Assembly (NCBI GenBank): GCA_036522495.1
Contig: DATDFS010000259.1
Coordinates: forward strand, 1-48,194
Reading direction: 5' to 3'
Source of the DNA: Nitrososphaera_A sp036522495
GTDB lineage: Archaea; Thermoproteota; Nitrososphaeria; Nitrososphaerales; Nitrososphaeraceae
Length of the DNA: 48,194 nt
Shown: piece by piece, positions 15,003 through 23,846 of the stretch
Numbering within the stretch: the first letter of the stretch is position 1
Layout: each line of letters opens with the position of its first letter
Notes under the pieces: model-generated
What the model was told of the DNA's origin: nothing
Seen by the model: only the letters and a program-made list of their open reading frames with translations
The model's database searches: none
Program-made: the position numbers and the translations under genes

Positions 15003-16419
15003 GAATGGCCGCCAGTTTAGGCATGTGTGTGTCTACCTGCTCTTTAATGAGTAAGTTGTAGTAGTTCACTAGAATATCCACCATCAACAGAATACCAATT
15101 CCCGAACCAAAGACATTCAATACATTTGATGCTGATGCCAATAGGCCTATTATAATGGAACCCAAAATTGTAACTGATGGAATATATTTGTTTAGTAAAA
15201 CTTCTACTGATCCTTCAGAACGCCTAAAGCCAGGAACCTGAACGTCTGCATCCAGCAAATTCTTCGCAGCCGATTTAGCTGACAGGCCACCGAGTTCAAC
15301 CCACAGTCTACCAAAAACCGTTACAATAGCTGTAAGAAACGCGACATAGGCTACAGCGCGTACGGGATCCTGGGTTGCGGCATCCAAGCTTTGGGGAGAA
15401 GTTATATAATAGAGTAAGCCTCCAGTCGGGGTCTGGGGTCTAGCCGGATCAAACTGAGCTACCCAATTGAAAACAGGGTTGTCATTTTGAGGATTATAAT
15501 TAGCCCATAACATCTGCCCCATAAAGACAGCATTAGCGAGGAGGGCGGACGATAAGATTACAGGTATGTTGGACGTATATAGCAATTTGATTGGATACAC
15601 TGCAGTAAATCCCCTGTATTTTGTTGATACAATTGGTATATCTATATGGATCCCTTGCACATAAACTAAAACCAACAACACAACCGCAGTTATTATAAGA
15701 CCGAATACGCTCGGAAGTTGACCTGATCTAAAGAACGTATCTCCAATATGACCATTGGTGGCGGAGTTAATGATAAATGGAAAAATACCCACAGGGCCAT
15801 CTTGAGCAGGCAGCGGACTAAAAACACTCCAAAGGATTCCCTGCGCTACGCCAGCCATGATAAATAGACTAATGCCTGAGCCTAATCCCCAACCTTTTTG
15901 AACTAATTCATCGAGCAACATAACAATTATACTAGATCCTACCAGCTGGCTAACCAGGATCACTATAAACTCTGGTCGTGCAACGAGATGACCATAAACG
16001 CTTGTCCCATAGAGCGAACCTTCGGCCATAATTACGATTATTGTTACTATTTTTGTGGCTGATGTAAACAAAGACCTATCATCAGGATTCTTGAAATTGA
16101 GTTTTAGGAGATCGGAACCCTTAAGCAACTGCATAAGTAGTCCCGCTGTCACTATTGGACCAATTCCAAGCTCTAACAGTGTGCCTTGCTGTGCTGCGAA
16201 AATAACCCTCGCAAAGGCCAGAAAATCGAATTTTGGATCACTCGTAACACCATATAGTGGAATTTGTCCCATAATTAGATAAGCAAATAGAGCAATACCA
16301 CTCCAAACAAATTTCTCTGTAAGAGTGATCTTCTTCTTTGGTTTCTCTACTTGAGGAATATAGGCGGATACTTTTTTAATTACCCGCCTTAATACACTTT
16401 CACTATCTGTCGTGTTCAC
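14989..16419 (-). CDS. secY: Preprotein translocase subunit SecY
   Basis: The pore of the Sec translocon: ten membrane helices across 476 residues, with the plug-region start PLYGVTSDP and the conserved cytoplasmic loop before helix 7 (DIPIVSTKYRGFTAVYPIKLLY). The tail segment SAKSAAKNLLDADVQVPGFRRSEG matches the C5 loop used by the ribosome and SRP receptor. The start is a GTG at 16417-16419 that overlaps the rpl15 3' end by 17 bases. The neighbour order rpl15-secY-adk is universal in archaea. Confidence 0.96.
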   Translation of the reverse strand: MNTTDSESVLRRVIKKVSAYIPQVEKPKKKITLTEKFVWSGIALFAYLIMGQIPLYGVTSDPKFDFLAFARVIFAAQQGTLLELGIGPIVTAGLLMQLLKGSDLLKLNFKNPDDRSLFTSATKIVTIIVIMAEGSLYGTSVYGHLVARPEFIVILVSQLVGSSIIVMLLDELVQKGWGLGSGISLFIMAGVAQGILWSVFSPLPAQDGPVGIFPFIINSATNGHIGDTFFRSGQLPSVFGLIITAVVLLVLVYVQGIHIDIPIVSTKYRGFTAVYPIKLLYTSNIPVILSSALLANAVFMGQMLWANYNPQNDNPVFNWVAQFDPARPQTPTGGLLYYITSPQSLDAATQDPVRAVAYVAFLTAIVTVFGRLWVELGGLSAKSAAKNLLDADVQVPGFRRSEGSVEVLLNKYIPSVTILGSIIIGLLASASNVLNVFGSGIGILLMVDILVNYYNLLIKEQVDTHMPKLAAILGRK

Positions 16420-16837
16420 TCGAAATTACCTCTCCTCCAACAGCCTCTATTCTTTCCTTGGCGCTCTTTGATACATTAGCCACCCTTACTGTAAATGCTC
16501 CTGTAGGTCTACCTCCGCCAAGCAGCTTGTCATAGCCAAGGGAGGTCAAGTCCAAAATAACTTTACCATTATCGTCGACCTTCCCATGTTTAGCGAAAAC
16601 TGAGTCTAAATCTTTTATGTTAACCCATCTTTGGACTATATTACGATTAAAGGAGTTAAACGGGTCATGACCAAAATGATTTGGCTCTTCAATTACGGTT
16701 CGAATCCAAAAGTGTTTATGCTTACCAGCTTGTCCCACTCCTCCTCGGGCGCCTGCTTGTCTGTGCTGGCCGACCTGACCCCAGCCGCAGTAACGACTGC
16801 CTCTTTGTCTTCTACTTTTTCTAAATCTAGTAGCCAT
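16403..16837 (-). CDS. rpl15: Large-subunit ribosomal protein uL15
   Basis: A 144-residue 50S protein. The basic, Gly-rich N terminus (ATRFRKSRRQRGSRYCGWGQ then GQHRQAGARGGVGQAGKHKH) is the rRNA-threading extension; the C-terminal globular part ends FTVRVANVSKSAKERIEAVG. I chose the ATG at 16835-16837 because family members begin with this basic segment; an ATG seven codons earlier (16858) would add a hydrophobic ENVTII not expected here. It overlaps the start of secY. Confidence 0.94.
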   Translation of the reverse strand: MATRFRKSRRQRGSRYCGWGQVGQHRQAGARGGVGQAGKHKHFWIRTVIEEPNHFGHDPFNSFNRNIVQRWVNIKDLDSVFAKHGKVDDNGKVILDLTSLGYDKLLGGGRPTGAFTVRVANVSKSAKERIEAVGGEVISSEHDR

Positions 16838-16919
16838 AATTATTGTTACATTCTCCATATATTAGATAGGGACGTGTTTTAAAATGACGATGTCACCTTA
16901 AATAAGTCTTTTGCTGCGT

Positions 16920-17393
16920 TCATAGCATATTCTTTACCAGCTGAATCAGTTCTTGGTTCTCTCCGAGGATGCCTTTTTGAGAATATTGAGTCTTTGTTTT
17001 TCGTCTGAATCCGCCTCTTGGCGGGGCTAATGCGAACCAGGGTTTGATGCTCTTTAAGTTTGACAAAGTTGTTATTTTATTTTCAGCGATAGCAACTGCC
17101 AACTCGTCGATATTTTTATATTCCTCTGGCAGATCAGAATCCCTAATTGGTTTGTAGCCGTTTTTCCTTCCTTTCTTTTCCAACAATTCTTTGACGAAGC
17201 TTGCGTCAACTGAAGTCCAGGCAACGATATCTTTAACTTTTCTTAGCATGCCCAATGTCTCTGAATTTTCTGCTATGATAGTTGCTCGAAATTTTTTAGC
17301 GAGATTCAAACTGTCCAACGTTGTTTGTGCCCAGGCGGGGATGTTTACTGTTCCCCTGATTCTTACTACTAGATATGCCATTCTAATTCTCAT
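16920..17393 (-). CDS. rpl30: Large-subunit ribosomal protein uL30
   Basis: A 157-residue archaeal L30. AYLVVRIRGTVNIPAWAQTT opens the conserved fold; GYKPIRDSDLP and the C-terminal APPRGGFRRKTKTQYSQKG are characteristic of the archaeal long form. The ATG at 17391-17393 overlaps the rps5 stop as TGATG; a second ATG at 17379-17381 (MAYLVV) is an equally plausible start. It belongs to the same transcription unit as rps5. Confidence 0.92.
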   Translation of the reverse strand: MRIRMAYLVVRIRGTVNIPAWAQTTLDSLNLAKKFRATIIAENSETLGMLRKVKDIVAWTSVDASFVKELLEKKGRKNGYKPIRDSDLPEEYKNIDELAVAIAENKITTLSNLKSIKPWFALAPPRGGFRRKTKTQYSQKGILGENQELIQLVKNML

Positions 17394-18013
17394 CAACCTG
17401 TGACGTAGGTACTTCTTAGAGCATTGAATATTGCCTTTGAAGTAGAAGACATTGTATTAGTTGAGCCAAAAGATTTTGTCCAAGCGTCCTTCAACCCTGC
17501 CAGTTTGAGAAGGCTCCTGATATTTTCTCCGGCAACTAAACCAAGCCCCCGTGGACCGGGAATAATCTCTACACCTACGCTACCCCCCTTCCCTCGAACT
17601 TTAAATGGAATGGAATGAAGCTGGCTGCACCTACATTCCCAACTTCCACAGCCTAATTTTACTGGAATAACATCAAGATATGCTGCATTGGTAGCTTTGT
17701 CGATGGCGATACGCATTTGGGAAGCCTTGCCCTTACCAATCCCAAACCATCCACCTTCATTCCCTACCGCAACTATAGCAGCAAAACGTGTCATTTCGCC
17801 AGCATCAGTCTGCTTTTGAACGATACCCACATGAACCACCTGACTTTTGATGTCGGGAAGTAAATGTCTAACAATTTCAGCTTCTTGGATTCTCATGCCA
17901 TTTTCATAGACCTGATCCATTGAATTGATTTTGCCGCTAGCAACTTGAGAGCCCAATGTAGTACGGGGCTTCCACTCTACGTGATGTTCCTGCTGTCTAG
18001 AGGGCCGACTCAA
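17393..18013 (-). CDS. rps5: Small-subunit ribosomal protein uS5
   Basis: A 206-residue 30S protein at the mRNA entry side, important for decoding fidelity. The KH-like double-stranded RNA-binding half holds TRFAAIVAVGNEGGWFGIGK, the C-terminal half RGKGGSVGVEIIPGPRGLGL. The start is a TTG at 18011-18013 with GAGGT about 12 bases upstream; no ATG lies in a suitable place. It sits between rpl18 and rpl30, the normal spc order. Confidence 0.94.
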   Translation of the reverse strand: MSRPSRQQEHHVEWKPRTTLGSQVASGKINSMDQVYENGMRIQEAEIVRHLLPDIKSQVVHVGIVQKQTDAGEMTRFAAIVAVGNEGGWFGIGKGKASQMRIAIDKATNAAYLDVIPVKLGCGSWECRCSQLHSIPFKVRGKGGSVGVEIIPGPRGLGLVAGENIRSLLKLAGLKDAWTKSFGSTNTMSSTSKAIFNALRSTYVTG

Positions 18014-18092
18014 TTCTATGTTTACCTCGTTTAATACACGACTTCAGTTGATATTCCTTCACATGTTTATTTTTTATCATCGTTCCTTTCTC

Positions 18093-18683
18093 CTAAATTA
18101 ATTTATTAGTATTTCGCATCAAGTTATCTGATATGCTATTTCTAGTTGCTTCAAAATGCGACGGATAATCTTCAGGTTCTAATCCATCTTTCAATAGTAG
18201 TGAAAATCTGATCTTATATGTTTCTTGATCCTCTTTTAAAATTTTTGCATATTCAGCAATATGCTTACCTCTTATACGTTCATCTGTAGGGTAAATATCT
18301 TCAGACACTGGGACGTTAAATCCGGCATCGGTTATGCCTTTCAAAGATGCTGCGATACGTGACGTAAAGGCATCTTTCCCCGTATACAGGATCGCGCTAG
18401 TCGTTCCCTTTTCCATCGATTTTTTGCCCAAAAGGAAACCGATCAGGTAACAAGCAGGTAAACTATTCATTGAACCCTTCCAGCCGTACTTTTTTAGTTC
18501 TCTACTGTGAACAGAAGAAATAACAACATCTCCAGCGAGTGTGGGTTTTAAAACCTGACAAATAACATTCTGGTCGCTGATCTTGACTGTTATAAAAGAG
18601 CTCCTGCTGATGAGCAGTGCTTCCCGTTTTCTATAGTTGGTTTTCTTTTGTCTGTTTCTTTTTAGCATAGGACGATAACTCAT
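18093..18683 (-). CDS. rpl18: Large-subunit ribosomal protein uL18
   Basis: A 196-residue 5S rRNA-binding protein of the archaeal/eukaryotic type. The basic N terminus RPMLKRNRQKKTNYRKREAL fits the uL18 family, and the middle has GDVVISSVHSRELKKYGWKG and TSAILYTGKDAFTSRIAASL. The ATG at 18681-18683 is preceded by GGTGA at a good distance; another ATG at 18690-18692 is also possible. Upstream lies larB rather than L19e or L32e, so the spc operon is interrupted here. Confidence 0.9.
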   Translation of the reverse strand: MSYRPMLKRNRQKKTNYRKREALLISRSSFITVKISDQNVICQVLKPTLAGDVVISSVHSRELKKYGWKGSMNSLPACYLIGFLLGKKSMEKGTTSAILYTGKDAFTSRIAASLKGITDAGFNVPVSEDIYPTDERIRGKHIAEYAKILKEDQETYKIRFSLLLKDGLEPEDYPSHFEATRNSISDNLMRNTNKLI

Positions 18684-18751
18684 AGTTAACATTCACCATT
18701 TACTCTCGGCAATTACAAGCAGGCAAACAATACTTAGCCCTTATAAACGTT

Positions 18752-19633
18752 TTAACGGTTTTTATTTCTACGTTTGCCATATCCTGCTTCTGATTCTGTT
18801 TCTTTTGGTCGTATTGTATAGTTATTGCCGGCTGGAGCATTCAATATACTTCTAACCCTTTGAGTAGCTATTAAGGCGGCAAAAGCACCTCCACCGATGC
18901 CATTATCTATATTTACTACGGCTAGTCCAAACGTGCAAGTCTGAAGCATAGATGCAAGGGCCGCAACTCCATCTGAACCGAATCCATAACCTACGGATGT
19001 AGGCACACCAATAACAGGAATATTTACCATTGAAGACACTACAGATGCCAGAGCGCCTTCCATCCCTGCCACAACAACTATAGCACTAACCTTATCTGAC
19101 ATCATTTCTTCTAATGCGGGAAAGACTCTATGGATTCCAGCAATTCCCACATCATAGCTCAAAATTGTTTCGCAACCCATTGCCTTTGCAACCAATCGAG
19201 CCTCCTCTGCAATACCTATGTCAGAGGTCCCAGCTGCCAGAATACCTATTTTTCCGCCTCCAACTCTAGATATTCTTTTACCTGACGAACTATCTGTGAC
19301 CAAAATAGTCGTACTTTTCTTTCCAATTTCAATGCTGAGGTTCTTCTTCCTCAGGATATTACAGAGCTTATGTATATGTCCGACCTGAATTTTGCTAACT
19401 ACGACCTGTTTATTTCTGCTTAGTGAAGCCAGGACAATCCTTAAAATATCTTTATATTCCTTCCCCTTGGCGAAAACAACTTCAGGCACTTCCTTCCGAA
19501 TTTCTCTATCTATATCAAGCTGAGCAAAATTATTACCAACCAGTTTAATGGAATCGATCGAAATTTGTCTTTGCACTTCATCTATGCTAAGTTCGCCACT
19601 CGAGTATTTCTCCAACAGAGTCCTTATATTCAT
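18752..19633 (-). CDS. larB: LarB, pyridinium-3,5-bisthiocarboxylic acid mononucleotide pathway carboxylase
   Basis: Carboxylates and hydrolyses nicotinic acid adenine dinucleotide, the first step of nickel-pincer nucleotide synthesis. The 293-residue protein has an N-terminal helical domain (LEKYSSGELSIDEVQRQI), and the C-terminal PurE-like domain GKIGILAAGTSDIGIAEEA, CETILSYDVGIAGIHR, VVVAGMEGALASVVSSMV, IPVIGVPTSVGYG. These are the LarB signatures that separate it from true PurE. ATG at 19631-19633. Partners larC and larE lie at 20725-22794 on the other strand, with mdh between. Confidence 0.92.
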   Translation of the reverse strand: MNIRTLLEKYSSGELSIDEVQRQISIDSIKLVGNNFAQLDIDREIRKEVPEVVFAKGKEYKDILRIVLASLSRNKQVVVSKIQVGHIHKLCNILRKKNLSIEIGKKSTTILVTDSSSGKRISRVGGGKIGILAAGTSDIGIAEEARLVAKAMGCETILSYDVGIAGIHRVFPALEEMMSDKVSAIVVVAGMEGALASVVSSMVNIPVIGVPTSVGYGFGSDGVAALASMLQTCTFGLAVVNIDNGIGGGAFAALIATQRVRSILNAPAGNNYTIRPKETESEAGYGKRRNKNR

Positions 19634-19666
19634 TTATTAACACATTTAATATTAGTAAAAGGTCTT

Positions 19667-20584
19667 TCAGTCAGATCGGAAGGCATTTATCGCATCCTTG
19701 ATACTGTTTGCTCCTTGGTTGAAAATATTCTCTTCAAAGCTATCAAGCTTGAGTTCGATGATTTTCTCTACTCCATCAGCACCTATCACTGCTGGCACTC
19801 CTATACACACATCATCGGCTCCATATTCACCCTCTAATAGGGCCGATACAGGGATTACCAACTTTTTGTTTTTAAGAATGGCTTCAACCATAGTTGCGAT
19901 GGCATTTCCCGGAGCAAATACAGTGGCACCTTTTAGTGAGATGACTTCAGCTGCCACTTTTTTTGTATGTTCAAATATGTCTTTTGCCTGCTCACCTGAT
20001 ATAAAATGGTTAAGCGGTATGCCACCTATGGACGAAAACCTAATCAGCGGTAGCATATTCTCACCATGTTCACCGATCACCATTGCTTGGATGGAATGTC
20101 GAGATACTTTTGTAGTCTCTTGGATGAAGTTTTTGTACCTAGACAAGTCAAGCATTCCACCCATTCCCATAACTCTATTTTTGTTAATACCCGTTGTCTT
20201 CAAAGCCAGATAAGTCATTGGATCAAGCGGATTAGTTACGACAATTAGTTTGGAATCTTTAGCATATGCTGCAATTTTTGAGGCGACATCTTTCACTATG
20301 TCAGCATTTATCTTCAGGAGGTCCATTCTAGTCATTCCGGGTTTTCTTCCCATACCTGCAACCAGTACGACGATCTCAGATCCTGTCATATCCTCATAAT
20401 TATTCGAGCCTCGACACATACAATCTGAACCTCTCTCGGATAATTGATGATTAATGTCCATGGCTTCCCCTTGCGGAAGACCTTCGACAATATCAAGCAA
20501 TAAGATGTCGTCTAATTCTCTTAGACCACAGTTTAACGCTGCGTAGGCACCAACTTTACCTGCGCCTATAATAGTAATAGTCAT
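19667..20584 (-). CDS. mdh: Malate dehydrogenase (LDH-like family)
   Basis: Interconverts malate and oxaloacetate with NAD(P). It is 305 residues. The Rossmann glycine motif TIIGAGKVGAYAAL is at the N terminus; Asp in LLLDIVEG favours NAD. GMGRKPGMTRMDLL carries the two substrate arginines, VTNPLDPMTYLAL the NP(LV)D motif, and IGEHGENMLPL the catalytic His. Arg in the Gly-Arg-Lys-Pro loop is consistent with malate rather than lactate. It provides oxaloacetate/malate flux next to succinate dehydrogenase. It lies between larB and the divergent larC, start ATG 20582-20584, 33 bases upstream of larB. Confidence 0.93.
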   Translation of the reverse strand: MTITIIGAGKVGAYAALNCGLRELDDILLLDIVEGLPQGEAMDINHQLSERGSDCMCRGSNNYEDMTGSEIVVLVAGMGRKPGMTRMDLLKINADIVKDVASKIAAYAKDSKLIVVTNPLDPMTYLALKTTGINKNRVMGMGGMLDLSRYKNFIQETTKVSRHSIQAMVIGEHGENMLPLIRFSSIGGIPLNHFISGEQAKDIFEHTKKVAAEVISLKGATVFAPGNAIATMVEAILKNKKLVIPVSALLEGEYGADDVCIGVPAVIGADGVEKIIELKLDSFEENIFNQGANSIKDAINAFRSD

Positions 20585-20724
20585 TCGAAAATGTCAAAGA
20601 GTTCGATTACTTATAAGTTTACCAAATACAGGTTAGAAATTTTAGCGTACCAATAGCAGGTACCCGGGAGCCGCGCTAAGGCAAATGTTATAATGACTCA
20701 TACAGACCCTTTTTCCATGTAAAT

Positions 20725-21972
20725 ATGACAAGAATTGCCATAATTGACTCCCAGATAACCGGTATCTCAGGAGATATGCTACTATCATGTTTGATAGATG
20801 CGGGGGCGAATAAAGATAAAGTTATCAATGCAATTCTTACATGTCAAAATTTTCTAAAAGGGAGTAGGATAATAAGTGCAGGTTTTGTCAAAACAGTTTC
20901 CCATGGTTTCAGTGCAACGCGATTTAGGTTCGAATATAGGGATAGTGCTCGTACGCGTCGAGGAACGGAAATGTATAGAGCACTTGCTTTATGCTGTAAT
21001 TCTTTAGACCTAGAACAACGCACAAAGATGTTTATCTTAGATTCATTCAAGACGATTATTGTAGCTGAGGCCTTCATTCACGGTGAAGAATTCAGCAATG
21101 TTCATTTACATGAAACTTCGAGTATAGATACGTTTGCCGATCTTGTGGGTTGTGCAATTGCCTTACAGGATCTTGGGCTTTTTGAATGTCGGATATTTTC
21201 AACAGGGGTCGCGATAGGAGGTGGAACATTAAAATTTTCTCATGGAATTACAACCAATCCAAGTAATGTTATACTAGAAATTTTCAAGGGGAAGTCATTT
21301 ATCCTTGTAGGGGGACAGTCCGAAGGAGAACTAACTACTCCAACAGGTGCTGCAATGCTTGTTAATTTAACCTCGGAAAGTGTCAGTTACTATCCAAGTT
21401 TTTCCCCGCAAAGAATAGGCTACGGTGCTGGACATAAAAAATTAAAACAGACGCCGAACCTTTTGAGACTGGTAATTGGCAGCTCATCGTTATTTGTAAA
21501 AACAAATACGGATATCGTCCATGTAATAGAAACTAACATCGACGATATTTCCGGCGAACTCATAGGAAATTTGATAATGCTATTGACAGAGGCCGGGGCT
21601 AAAGACGTGGCGGCGATACCAGGCATTTCTAAGAAAAATAGACCAATGCATCTTCTAAGAATCATAGCCGATCAGAGTCAGATTAACGGCATTTTAGATA
21701 TACTATTTAAAGAATCTGGCTCGACAGGCATACGGATCCATGAGACCCAGCGATTTATTCTTCCAAGGTCTGTCATTACGGTTCCGATCAATATATTCGA
21801 CAACCATTTTAATATCCATGTAAAGATAGCAAAAGATACTAGTGGTAATACTATAAATATAAAGCCAGAATTTGAAGATGTTAAGATTATATCTTCAAGG
21901 TTAGGGATCACATTAAAAAGGACGATGGATCTAGTGAATGCAGACGTCGTACAAAATATAGGGAGAATGTAA
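20725..21972 (+). CDS. larC: LarC, nickel insertion enzyme for the pincer nucleotide cofactor
   Basis: Inserts nickel into the bisthiocarboxylated pyridinium mononucleotide, using CTP. It is 415 residues in one uninterrupted frame (in Lactobacillus larC is read through a frameshift). It has GISGDMLLSCLIDAG at the N terminus, VHLHETSSIDTFADLVG with the metal-binding His-x-His, TTPTGAAMLVNL, then ETNIDDISGELIGNLIMLL and KKNRPMHLLRII in the C-terminal half. A TATA-like TTATAATG lies near 20689, about 35 bases upstream of the ATG. It is followed 6 bases later by larE. Confidence 0.92.
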   Translation: MTRIAIIDSQITGISGDMLLSCLIDAGANKDKVINAILTCQNFLKGSRIISAGFVKTVSHGFSATRFRFEYRDSARTRRGTEMYRALALCCNSLDLEQRTKMFILDSFKTIIVAEAFIHGEEFSNVHLHETSSIDTFADLVGCAIALQDLGLFECRIFSTGVAIGGGTLKFSHGITTNPSNVILEIFKGKSFILVGGQSEGELTTPTGAAMLVNLTSESVSYYPSFSPQRIGYGAGHKKLKQTPNLLRLVIGSSSLFVKTNTDIVHVIETNIDDISGELIGNLIMLLTEAGAKDVAAIPGISKKNRPMHLLRIIADQSQINGILDILFKESGSTGIRIHETQRFILPRSVITVPINIFDNHFNIHVKIAKDTSGNTINIKPEFEDVKIISSRLGITLKRTMDLVNADVVQNIGRM

Positions 21973-21978
21973 GGCATC

Positions 21979-22794
21979 TTGTCTGGTAAACCAGCTGAAA
22001 ATTTAGCTAAATTGGTGGATTGGTTTATAAGTAATACTGACAAGGCACTTGTTGCTTTATCTGGGGGAGTAGATAGCGCCGTTCTAGCTTTGGCTGCAAA
22101 GACGGCATTTGGGAGTAATGCTTTATCCATCACTGCTAATTACAAAACACTTTCATCGGAGGAGTTGTTTACAGCAAAAAGAATAGCAAAGGAAATTGCT
22201 ATTAAACACAGAGTAATCGAGTACAATGAATTAGAAAATTCTGAATTTACAAAGAATGATGAGCTACGGTGTTATCATTGTAGAAAAGAATTGGGAGAGC
22301 GACTTATGCATGAGGCAAATAAATTTGGAATAAAACTTGTTGTTGATGGAACGAATTTAGATGATTTGAAAGATTATAGACCAGGAATTAAGGGATTAAG
22401 GGAGAACGGTGTTAGGAGCCCTTTCATCGAATTAGGGTTCGAAAAGTCTGACATAAGAGCAATTGCACTATATGCCGGAGTATCTATTCACGATAAGCCG
22501 TCTAATGCTTGTCTTGCATCAAGGATTCCACGAGGATCCCAGGTCACTTATGAAAAGGTTGGTAGAATTGAAAAATCCGAAATTTTAGTCAAGAGTACAT
22601 TTAACGTTCGGCAGGCGAGGGTAAGAGATCATGGAGATATCGCAAGAATCGAAGTAGGAAGGGAAGAACTAACGAGATTATTTGATGTTGATAAATTGGC
22701 AATACTGGACTTTAAACTCAAGGAACTTGGATTCAAATTTGTGACGATTGATGCTGTGGGCTATAGGACTGGCAGCCTAGTTGTAATTGATTGA
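21979..22794 (+). CDS. larE: LarE, sulfur transferase for the pincer nucleotide cofactor
   Basis: Adenylates and thiolates the pyridinium carboxylates, giving the two thiocarboxylates. It is 271 residues. The PP-loop SGGVDSAVLAL begins at residue 28, and VVDGTNLDDLKDYRPG and PSNACLASRIPRG are LarE signatures. The only cysteines are 98 and 101 (RCYHC) and 178 (ACLAS). Cys178 corresponds in context to the sulfur-donating cysteine of the sacrificial enzyme; whether the three cysteines carry an iron-sulfur cluster instead cannot be told by eye. The TTG start at 21979 is 6 bases after the larC stop. Confidence 0.92.
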   Translation: MSGKPAENLAKLVDWFISNTDKALVALSGGVDSAVLALAAKTAFGSNALSITANYKTLSSEELFTAKRIAKEIAIKHRVIEYNELENSEFTKNDELRCYHCRKELGERLMHEANKFGIKLVVDGTNLDDLKDYRPGIKGLRENGVRSPFIELGFEKSDIRAIALYAGVSIHDKPSNACLASRIPRGSQVTYEKVGRIEKSEILVKSTFNVRQARVRDHGDIARIEVGREELTRLFDVDKLAILDFKLKELGFKFVTIDAVGYRTGSLVVID

Positions 22795-23273
22795 TATTTT
22801 GATCATGGAATTAATGAAATGGAATATGAGCAGTATTAAAATGGATTACTAAGCCCGGTTATTGCTAGAGAAAACGAACTTACCAAGATGTAGTCGTCAC
22901 TTGTTATTTATCTTCCGAAAGCACATGGCATTTTAACTCAGTAATGGTCGTCACCACTACTACCATATATGGCTTATCTACCGAATGCTGGCCTGTATTT
23001 AGCTCACAGATCTTCATTTTGATCAATAAAGCATAAGTAATTGTATATCAAAATACGCTGTGTTTCGCTTTTCTGATTAAGAATGAAAAAGGTTTACCAA
23101 AGACTTGGCTTTTAGATATATAAGGATCTGAAGAATTCTCCTGAAATAATAGCTGCCATCTTAATTGATTTGGATAATCGTATAACAACAACTGAAAGAG
23201 TATTTCTTGCGGTTGTTGTTTTTTGTTTTTATTGAAAGCATTAATATTCTCAATTTTCCACTCATTTGTACAT
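22795..23273. other. Intergenic region between larE and the peroxiredoxin
   Basis: A minus-strand frame (23048-23344) runs into the peroxiredoxin gene and has no recognisable domain, so I do not call it. The right end carries the peroxiredoxin promoter. No RNA gene is visible. Confidence 0.4.
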
Positions 23274-23789
23274 ATGTCCAATACATCTATTACATCAGTT
23301 CCAAATATCGGGGACAACGCACCTGATTTCGAATTGCCAGACATTAATATGAAAATACAGAAATTGAGCGATTACACAGGAAAGGATATAGTACTTGCAT
23401 TCTTTCCAGCTGCCGAATCTCCTGTTTGCACAAAGGAAATGTGTACTTTCAGAGATTCGCTTGGTGAATTAAAGAACTATGGAGCTCAGATAATAGGCAT
23501 ATCAGTCGATGGACCTTTCGCCAACAAAATATTTACCGAGAACCGCCACCTAAACTTTCCACTATTAAGTGACTATAGGCGTGAAGTAATAAACAAGTAC
23601 GGGATTGTGATGAAAGATCTTGGTCCTCTAGAAGGTTACAAGGCGGCTAAACGGTCCGTCTTCATAGTTGATCATAACGGTAAAGTTCGTTATAAATGGG
23701 TATCCGACAATCCTCTAATAGAGCCTAATTATCAAGAGGTTAAGGACGCTCTCTTAAGACTAAAAGAAACTAACAATAGGCAAAAGTAA
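23274..23789 (+). CDS. Peroxiredoxin (AhpC/TSA superfamily, BCP/PrxQ-like)
   Basis: Reduces hydrogen peroxide and organic peroxides. It is 171 residues with a thioredoxin fold. Peroxidatic Cys52 in FFPAAESPVCTKEMC is followed five residues later by Cys57, the spacing of BCP/PrxQ enzymes that form an intramolecular disulfide. The usual Pro-x-x-x-Thr/Ser-x-x-Cys site is present. I chose ATG at 23274, since the family begins near NIGDNAPDFELPD; the longer frame from 23223 adds a hydrophobic stretch that would resemble a signal peptide but covers the promoter. It stands alone, convergent with accB. Confidence 0.88.
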   Translation: MSNTSITSVPNIGDNAPDFELPDINMKIQKLSDYTGKDIVLAFFPAAESPVCTKEMCTFRDSLGELKNYGAQIIGISVDGPFANKIFTENRHLNFPLLSDYRREVINKYGIVMKDLGPLEGYKAAKRSVFIVDHNGKVRYKWVSDNPLIEPNYQEVKDALLRLKETNNRQK

Positions 23790-23846
23790 GCCTAGGTGTT
23801 TGTGTTTCTTTTGTCAAGCACATATTGTGTCTGATCCACTCTCACT

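Noticed and set aside
16688..16700. GGTTCGAATCC, a tRNA T-loop-like sequence
   Set aside because: It lies inside rpl15 and no cloverleaf can be built around it.
23048..23344. 98-codon minus-strand frame upstream of the peroxiredoxin
   Set aside because: It overlaps the peroxiredoxin 5' end and promoter in antisense and has no recognisable domain.
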